From assembly GCF_015832195.1 (NCBI RefSeq), contig NC_052018.1:64541666-64605665 (forward strand): a stretch of 64,000 nt of DNA, given 5' to 3'. The notes under the pieces are model-generated. The model was not told the DNA's origin. It was given only the letters and a program-made list of their open reading frames with translations, and did no database searches. The DNA comes from Motacilla alba alba. Taxonomy: Eukaryota > Chordata > Aves > Passeriformes > Motacillidae. Position numbers and translations under genes: made by a program. Below, piece by piece: positions 56,425 to 64,000 of the stretch (positions are counted from its first letter, which is position 1; each line of letters opens with the position of its first letter).

Positions 56425-58014
56425 GTGTAGAACATCAATACTTCTCGTATTTTCAATTAAACTTCAAAAGCTTCTGTCATGTTCCACACATAAAGAACAT
56501 GGTCTGAAACAGAAATGAGAAAATGGAGATTAAAACTGACCAATGATCCTAAGAAGAACTCATTACTGGAACTGAAACAATAGTTTAAGGAAAACTCTCC
56601 TTTAAATACTTAACCAGGGAAGCATTTTCTCTGGGGTTTGAAAATCCTTCTACTACATGTTTAGGAAAATTACATGGAAATACTTTCCTTGCTGGGAACT
56701 CCATTTATATTCATACAGCAAGTCTAAGGGGAAATTTAGAGAAAAGTTCTTCTCAGAAACAGCACACTAGGAAAGTGATTATTCTGTTGGTAGAAAGGAG
56801 AGGCAGTAAGAGAATGGATGCAGTGGGATTTTTGCTGCCTTGTCAAACCAGAATATCTTCTGCAAACAAAGGAGATCCTTCAATCAACTGGCTTTACCAA
56901 AGAACTTGGAACACTTCACTTTTTTTTTTTTTTATTAGCTGTCATTCTTCGACATGATGAATACTTACAGCAGTATGTTAAAAAAGATACAGTTAAGTCT
57001 CTTGGCATCACTGCATAGCAGTCACAGCATTTTCACACAATCTAGTGCTTCCTTTCAGAATGATGCATATGGCATATATACGCACATATGGGGGCTGATT
57101 CTTGGTCCCAGTGAAGTTGGGGGGACCAGTGTTTGGCCCATAGAGTTGTATAAGATATGTGACTATGTATATATAAAATGCTTTACAATAAACATGACAT
57201 ATACAATCTTGAATTCAAAGATAAGCAGAATATATTTTACATCCAAGTCAAGCTTATGGTCTGCACTTAAAAGTTTATGTACCTAAAATATTGGATAGAT
57301 TATAGAAACAAAGAGCAACAGTTTGCACCAATCAAAGTAATTTGAATACATATTCATGGCATGAAGCTTGCCTTTTGTTTTGTGTTTTGGGATGGATTTT
57401 TTTTTTATTTGGAGGGTTTTAATTCAAATTTAATTATTGATTTCTGTGGGCCATGGGGATCATGGTGACATCAGGAGGGGAATGGGCATACTTTATGGAC
57501 AACTCAGATTAGTGACTTAAAAGGCAATAAATTATGGCTGGTACCCTGTCTGGTACCTGAAAATAAAATTGTGACTACTTGAGTTTTTCCTTTCTAAGGA
57601 GAATTCATTTGGAAGGGCTAAGTGTGCCTTCTGTATCTAATTTGATGGGAACTTTAACAGAAATTGAAACCCCAGATTGCAAAAGCTGGTGAGATCACTA
57701 TGCAGTGTAACAACAGCCTTATCTTATTTACAGCTTTCTCATTAATTGTTGGGGAGGTTTTGGTTTTGTTCATGAAAACCAAGTTTATACAAAACTAATT
57801 GACCTGTGTTGTAGATTAGGTTAGACACAACTGCAGATCATGTGTTTTTTTTTTTTTCTTTTTCCTCCACAGACTCAATCTCAACTACTCCTGTCTTTGT
57901 TCCTTGTATTCCAAAGGTACATGTTGTCAGTAATCCTTTTACTGCCCATTTGATTGGTGGCTGAACCACTGACACTTACAAACACAAAGGTAGGTAAAAT
58001 CTTTACTTAATGAC

Positions 58015-58032
58015 AATGCATACGTATGCATT
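58015..58032. repeat. 18-bp perfect palindrome
   Basis: AATGCATACGTATGCATT reads the same on both strands. AT-rich setting; no known site recognised for the full length. Confidence 0.9.
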
Positions 58033-59557
58033 ATTTTAACCAACCTAAGATTTTCACTTATTATCACTTATTGTTAGTTGTACAAAATTTTGCCTCTTAG
58101 ATGGTATGACTCTTCATTTAGAGGAGCTGAATTTCAATCTCGTTTGTGGGGCATAAAAACATTTTAACATCCTGCTTTTAACAGTTTTTTTCCCTCTTTC
58201 TAGATATGAAAACCTTAACTCAGTTTGAAAACTTCAAAATCTTTCAGCTGCACTGGCCCAGTGGGAAGGAAAAATAATTTACGAGGGCCTTCTGTAAGGT
58301 GGCTGATAGGGCTGACACCACCAAAATCTGTGTTATCTGCATAGCTTTTCTATTCTGTGCATCAGCAGCCTGTTGGCACACTGGGGAGAAACCCCAGTGC
58401 AGAAATGCCCTCCAAACCAGAGAACACCACGTGTGTCACAACTGCATGTGCTAAGCACTGGTGCTCCTGCACTGCCTGGTACCAGTTAGGGTTTCTATGG
58501 GAAATCAGAGGGTTACATTTTGCATTACAGACCCCAGGGAATCTGGCTGCCAGAGCCTACCCTTTCTGAGCACTTCTGTCTGGAGCACCTGAGGCAAACT
58601 GGCCCAGGCCCAAACCTGTGCAATGGGTTTGGCTCACAAGGACAGAAGCGTTGCTGGGGCCACCCTGAACCTTTTTCAAGCACTGTTTCATTAGACAAGG
58701 TGATTGAAATCTAGCAGGTATGCTCAGCACACCAGAATCCCCTATAATAATTTTGGCCCTTACTAGTTTGTAAGGGCCTGATAATTTTCAGAAGACCTTT
58801 TTAAAGTTGGAAAGTTTTAAAGTTGCAAGAGCAAACTTGTAATGGAACCTGTAGGTTCCACTTGTAGAAAAGGGCTTGGGTTTCATGTGGCTGCAACAAA
58901 ATTTGATTTGTACCTAAGCTTTCCTGTTGGACCTATTTTCTGGAAGCTCTTCAGAAACAGCTCGACAATGTTTCTGTCAAGAGCTTTTTACGCTGCTAGA
59001 TGCTGAGTTTAACTAAATTTCAGTACATTTTAAAAAAATTATTTGAGCTAGATGGCAAAGGGCTTCCATTTCTTAGAAAAAAGATAAAAACACAGGAAAT
59101 TACATTCTTTTGTATGGACTTAAGTGCTTCTAAGCAGTGCATTACATTGCTCACGTAATGTCCTAATAATTGTCCTACATCTGTCAGAAGGAAAGGTACA
59201 CCTAAAAAGCTGCAAAGTGGTGGTGCTTCCACCCCCACCACCCTCATGTGCTTAAGAAGACATTTATGTCCTGTAGTTAGAAACAATTTAATTCTACTAC
59301 AACTCTCCTGAGTGCCCTTTGCTTGCTGTGGTCCTTCCCTATTGTATGAATCTCATTTAGATTAGTGGGAGGAAGAAGGAGGTTTTCTATTGGTTGCACC
59401 TTACATAACAGTGGAGGGGCAGAAAAACATCTCTGGAGTGCTTTGTGTCCTCACCTCGTTTTGCCCCTTTTTACTTCACTGTGTTTCAGCCTCTTTTCTC
59501 TGAAGATACATACAAAGAATTAGTGGAGTAAAGCATCCTTCACTGAAACTCATGCTT

Positions 59558-61611
59558 TTTATTTTCCTCTAAACACATTAGTCACCTTATGAGCATGAAC
59601 CTTCTCTCATCAAGTCGCTATCCCCTGTAATTCAGAAAAATGTATTTTATTTTCCCTTGCACTTCTGTGAGTAAACATCTTTCTCATGTTTCTCAAACAC
59701 CAACTTAAAAAGCTCTTTCTTTGTTGGCCTCTTCAATGTCTTCACATCTCAACGTGACTACCCAAACATGACTACCTGGCCATACCTGCTCGTTCTTCTG
59801 GAAAGCAGCTGTACAGATTTCATGTACACGGGGGGATCACAACACTGCTGTACTTCACCTGAATGCAGTTATTCTTTCTGGGGGCACAGGAGCAGGGCAC
59901 AATCCCTTTGGTGCAAAGCAGTAGTGTCTGAGAATACAATCTCACTGAAATGGTAGAAGCTTAAGTAAAGTTTAATAAAGACTTTCAGAACTGAGGTTGT
60001 TTATGGCATAGTTAAGGCCAAGTATCTTTCACAAAGATGAGATCATAGAAAATTCTTCAGCCACTATGATAGCTAAGAGGATTTTTAGCAGTCTGACTAC
60101 AACACATTATTTTCCTTCATTGACTAAGACTAATCTAAAAGTCAGTTGAAGTATTATCCTTTTAATTTAAAGAAAAATGCAAATGCCTTTTGACTCTTAC
60201 TATCTAAGGAGGGAATGTGGGGAAAAAAATCAGCTACACTGCAACATCTCTCAAGAAAACAGCTGAACTCCAGAACTAATGCCGTGCTTTGTAGATGACT
60301 AAGCTATTTAGTAAAAATTCACACGTTTGAATAAATGGTAATCATGCTGAACTGTCAAATCATGTGGTGTTGCTGTGGGGCCTGGGGGTTTTTTTGAACT
60401 TAAAACTTCAGGCGCTGTGAAACATTTGCCTAGACCGAATGTGCAAGGTGCCATGGATAAACAACACGGACCCATATGGAATGTGTTTGAAGTTTTCAAG
60501 AAGTTATCCTGCCAGACTTCATTCCCTAATGACCTTTGATACACCTTGGATAGTGGAAAGGCAGTTCAGAATTGTATCTTGTTATCGTATGATTTTGGCA
60601 GCTATCAGAAGATGAAGGATGCTAGAAGTTAAGGCTTTTATCCACAAACAATGGTGTATATTAATAAACTCTATACCATATTTACAAATGCTTTCTCTTG
60701 TATTAAAACTAACAGTATTCTGTTCACAGTGCCAATGTTTTTACAGGTAGCAATCATCCCACAGTACTCCAGTATTTTGGCATGGGAATCAGTAGCGCTT
60801 TCTATTTACAGAAAATGTACACATATGAATATAAACAGGTAACTTGAAACAGTACTCAAAAGATAGATCTGTTTGTGTTTCAAAGTTTAGACTACTACAC
60901 CTTCCCTTTCAGCTGCGAGGGAATACTGTTCCTTGCAATGAGAAGATGCCTGTCTTTTATCCAAAGTGGCATAAAAAGGATTACCAAAACAAGCCTTGTT
61001 ACACTGAAGGTGTGTATACGGAGAGTAACTTCAGTCCAAGGTTTAGAGATCTGTTGTTTAGTGCACAGAATACAAAAGTTAAAAAGGTTTTTAACCACTA
61101 AAACAACCCGACTCTCTGCTCTCTGCGAGCACCATCCTGCTCGGTCCATGTCCTCTGGATGCTGGAGATGCTGGTGGTTTAACATGCAGCCCAGCTGCCA
61201 GCCTAGAAAGGGTGTGGCACTCTGGGCCTATATACATATGTCACAATATGACTTGTGGTAAATGAAAAGATCACCAAGAGTGCCTCTCTGTGCCCCCTGT
61301 TCTCTCAGCAATCCTCCCTGCTTCACGGCAGCTGGAACTGGCCTGGCTTCCCGGGACTCCGCATCGGGGCAGATCGGGATCAAGAGTGACTCATGGCATC
61401 AGGTATGCGCAGAATGGAGAGAGGGGAGAGGAACGTGAAGATCAGAAAGAAACCCAGCAGAACCATGGGTGTGTTCATGAGGACCCTTAGAGCTTTGCCA
61501 TTTCTTGCCTTTGCACGGCGTTGACAACAGGCTCCTGCTCCTCGGGCCTTTTTTTGCTGCTGTGACCAAGATGGAGATAGCAGTGCTAGAAGGGAAAGTG
61601 CAAAGCTGCCA
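59558..61611 (-). other. PDE7B: Probable PDE7B 3' UTR (extent uncertain)
   Basis: Non-coding sequence downstream of the PDE7B stop on the minus strand. The first canonical minus-strand poly(A) signals are AATAAA at 59646-59651 and 59558-59563, implying a UTR of about 2 kb if used. A more distal end is possible. Confidence 0.35.
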
Positions 61612-61829
61612 CTAAGGAGTCTCTTCTTCATTTAAAGTCTGTTCCTGGCTGCCAGTCACTTGGCCTGAGTGGTCGTTGCTCCTACTACTGCTGTGCTGCT
61701 TGTGGAGCAAATTTCTCCACTTGGCCTTGTTCCTCCTGAGATGGTTTAGCATGTTTTCAGATAGGGGAGTGTTGCCTGTAAACTGGGCCCACCTCTCGAA
61801 GAGTGGCTCAACGATGTACGTCATGAACC
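61612..61829 (-). CDS. PDE7B: PDE7B last coding exon with stop
   Basis: 218 nt ending in TAG (61612-61614). Encodes FMTYIVEPLFERWAQFTGNT, LSENMLNHLRRNKAKWRNLL and a Ser/Glu-rich tail. Compared with the human tail as I recall it, the region after HKQH is diverged and shorter, as is usual for disordered ends. Confidence 0.93.
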
Positions 61830-62428
61830 CTGGAGAAACACACAAGGGACAGGTGGTGAGCAACAAGTGCACTGCCCCACCAAGTGCCTCAAAAGCACAG
61901 AGCAAGGCAAGTGGCAAAGGCCCTGATGAGAAATAACAACAAACCCTCAAACAGACAGCAATTCCTTTCGAAATGCACAGCTTTTGACCAGCATACATGA
62001 CAAGATATGGCTTTATTTGTGTGTGTCACAGTAAACTCTCTGACAGTCAGCAACCCTTTGAGGAGATTTCAGACAAGAAAGTAACCAGTGTTTAACACTG
62101 GCTGCAATTTTTCCCCGTGGGTTTTTTTCCCCTATGCAAAGAATCTTTTGTCTTTCTGTTGAACATTTGGCTTAGATAGATTTCTTTTTAAACATTTTAA
62201 TATGGAACACATTTTTAACTCTTATGGTATCCGCAGCTCTTATTGTTAAAACAACTGGATCGGAGTGGGGCATGTGGTGAATAAAAGTTTCTCTTAGAGC
62301 TTCTGCCATAGTGAGATAAACATGAAGAGAATGAAACTAAAACTTACCAATCTGGATGCTTGGTACTGTATCCTTCTGCTGATTACAAAGGGGGCTTATC
62401 TCCAGTTCAAATTTTTGTTCCAGATCAC
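61612..62428 (-). CDS. PDE7B: PDE7B, cAMP phosphodiesterase 7B, last two coding exons (partial)
   Basis: PDE7B hydrolyses cAMP with high affinity and is expressed in brain and other tissues. Only the C-terminal end lies in this window, on the minus strand: exon 62428-62348 and exon 61829-61612. Together they encode DLEQKFELEISPLCNQQKDT, VPSIQIGFMTYIVEPLFERW, AQFTGNTPLSENML and a variable tail ending in EEETP. The first part is the last conserved portion of the PDE catalytic domain, with the IQIGFMxYxVEPLF block seen in PDE7A and PDE7B. The choice of 7B over 7A rests on the LEQKFELEISPLCNQQKD text and on synteny beside MTFR2. Earlier exons, including the metal-binding histidines, lie beyond position 64000. 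Confidence 0.93.
61830..62347 (-). other. PDE7B: PDE7B last intron
   Basis: 518-nt intron between the two exons, GTAAGT to GTTTCTCCAG on the minus strand. Nothing else recognised. Confidence 0.85.
62348..62428 (-). CDS. PDE7B: PDE7B penultimate coding exon
   Basis: 81 nt. Acceptor CCCTTTTTTTGCAG, donor ATTG|GTAAGT. Starts by completing a Gly codon and ends in phase 1, matching the next exon (G|GG, Gly). Confidence 0.93.
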
Positions 62429-64000
62429 CTGCAAAAAAAGGGAAAAAAAATCTTTTTCTGCCACTTTTATCTCTTCTCCATACCTATGCAACACTCTTAC
62501 AGTGTCTGTAACTGTGTGAGGAGTTGGAATCTTCTACCAATAATGACCATGGTAAATGTCTAAATACCTTCATTTTCTGGACTTTTTAGGTACCAGAGAA
62601 ACCAATTATCCATACAGAGAAAAATCCAAGAAAAGACGACTTTCAGATGAACATTAAATCTGAACACGTAAGTGTTCTGAGTACCTTAATTTTTAAAACA
62701 GACTCTCTCATGTGAAAGGTTTTTAAGACATTCGAGTTCATTTACCATTTGTTCAGATCACTTCCTACCAGAAAATTGAAGCATATCAATTTTAGATTTA
62801 CCGTAGTACTGCAGTGGAATTTGCTAGCGTGTTCTTGTGGAAGTGGCCTGTAAAGGGAAGAGTGTTGGAGCCTGGAAGCCCACAGCTGTGGCTGCACTAA
62901 CAGACTAGTAAGGGCCAAAGCATGGACTCCAGTCATGTTTCAAGTGTCAAGAGCTGTGGAGCTCAAGTTATAAATGTGGAAAAATGATGAAATTAAAAGT
63001 CTGTCTTACTACTGTGCAGTAGCTGGGTACCAAGCTATGCCTTTGCTGCTGCACTGACTGATCATATTTATTTCCTGGGTCATCCAGGAAGTCCCCAGAG
63101 AGGCATCTGCACAGGACTGACTTGAGACAGAAAAGTAATTGGCTGAACTCCTAGCCACCTTCATAGCAGAGTATTTGACTAACTGGACCAGGAGGTCTCC
63201 AGTTCCAAATCTGGAACTGCCCTGAAGACTCCTGCAGGCAGCTCCTGCTGTGACCAGCCCTGGGGACTGTTTGAAATTGTTGGAAGAAAAACCTGCCTGG
63301 GGGATCTGCTCACTCCAGATGCCACCTCAGATTGGCCCTGATGCAGAATTGACCAGGTTTGACATTGAGAAGACATTTATAAACAGTTAGCAGAAATTGT
63401 TCCTGCAGAAATGGTCACACAGGACAGACTTCTGTACATAGTAATGGCAGGAGATGGTTTTTATGCAGTTGAAGGTAATCAATAGCAATGACCATGCTGG
63501 ATTTAAGAATTCAGCAGAGAAACATCTCAGAGGGTGTAATTTGCTCACTGCCAAGCCAAGACAACAGTCACTTTTTCTGCTGGAAAGACTGCATTCCCCA
63601 TGCCTGAAATTACTTCATCCAAAGATTGCTCTGAGTTAAGTGTTGGGTGTAGAGGTTTTCTTAAAACAAACACTCTCTGTGAGTGTGACACGTTCATCCT
63701 TTGTGATTGCTAGCCTTCCCTGCCAGTGTACAATCCTGGTTACTGCAAGAGGTACAGGACCTTTCCTGTCTACAGTAAGGAAGGGAAGTGAGAGTTAACT
63801 GTGCTACTCAGGTTCTATAGCCCCATATAAAACACTGCATTTCTAAGCCTTGCCTTTCTTCCCTCTGCAGCATGGAATCACTTCTTAAATGTGAACAGAG
63901 TATTTTCAGTTCTAATTGAGTACTTAGAAAGTATCAGGAAAACATTTTTCGTTTCATGAACAATTAAAAGGAACAATTTAGCAAAACTGAGACACAATAA
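62429..64000 (-). other. PDE7B: PDE7B intron (continues beyond window)
   Basis: I looked on the minus strand for the preceding PDE7B exon (the stretch ending EEFFRQG in the family) and did not find it, so this is taken as intron. No repeat family recognised. Confidence 0.6.

Larger units (their letters stand above)
47471..59550. other. Intergenic region between convergent MTFR2 and PDE7B
   Basis: About 12 kb without a supported gene. It contains short perfect inverted repeats (47944-47969, 48067-48088, 56392-56424, 58015-58032), a T21 run (49067-49087), an A/C-rich patch (52326-52366) and a CT microsatellite (54984-55003). The many 60-140 codon open frames show no domain and have frequent neighbours in other registers, so none was called. 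Part of the right-hand end could be PDE7B 3' UTR if that UTR is long. Confidence 0.6.

Noticed and set aside
62429..64000. Further upstream PDE7B exon within the window
   Set aside because: No minus-strand segment encodes the expected catalytic-domain text ending EEFFRQG with a donor, so it probably lies beyond 64000.

Overview
This window is nuclear DNA from a bird. It has vertebrate multi-exon genes with GT-AG introns, two CpG-island promoters, pieces of chicken-repeat-1 (CR1) LINEs and an avian-type endogenous retrovirus solo LTR. The species cannot be named from the sequence alone.

Three protein-coding genes are supported, in the order BCLAF1 (+), MTFR2 (+), PDE7B (-). As I recall it, this is the order on human 6q23, where MAP7 lies on the other side of BCLAF1. 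Positions 1 to about 4.4 kb are upstream flank. They hold a TA/TG microsatellite, a 30-bp palindrome carrying a poly(A) signal on both strands (possibly the 3' end of the neighbouring gene), a truncated CR1 and a loose CR1 3' tail. A CpG island at about 4.5-5.6 kb carries the BCLAF1 promoter and first exon. A probable second non-coding exon lies at 11466-11539. Eleven coding exons run from 13506 to 29972 and encode exactly 920 residues, the human length. All exon phases fit.

From about 30.0 to 33.9 kb are the BCLAF1 3' UTR and a short gap with a strongly T/G-biased tract. A second CpG island (33.9-34.7 kb) carries the MTFR2 promoter, with two inverted CCAAT boxes 31 bp apart. Seven MTFR2 coding exons (34155-41829) give a 359-residue protein. 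An extra in-frame 132-nt exon with clean splice sites lies between its exons 1 and 2. From 42.2 to about 59.5 kb I see no gene, only a CR1 copy with internal deletions, poly(T), a CT microsatellite and short perfect stem-loops. The last two coding exons of PDE7B lie on the minus strand at 61612-62428, convergent with MTFR2; its other exons are beyond the window.

The three genes have separate jobs: nuclear SR-like RNA processing and transcription (BCLAF1), mitochondrial fission (MTFR2) and cAMP hydrolysis (PDE7B). Nothing suggests they form one system. The most useful leads are about exon structure: the possible MTFR2 cassette exon, weak splice sites at the 49-codon BCLAF1 exon, a tandem acceptor in BCLAF1, and the MTFR2 promoter layout.
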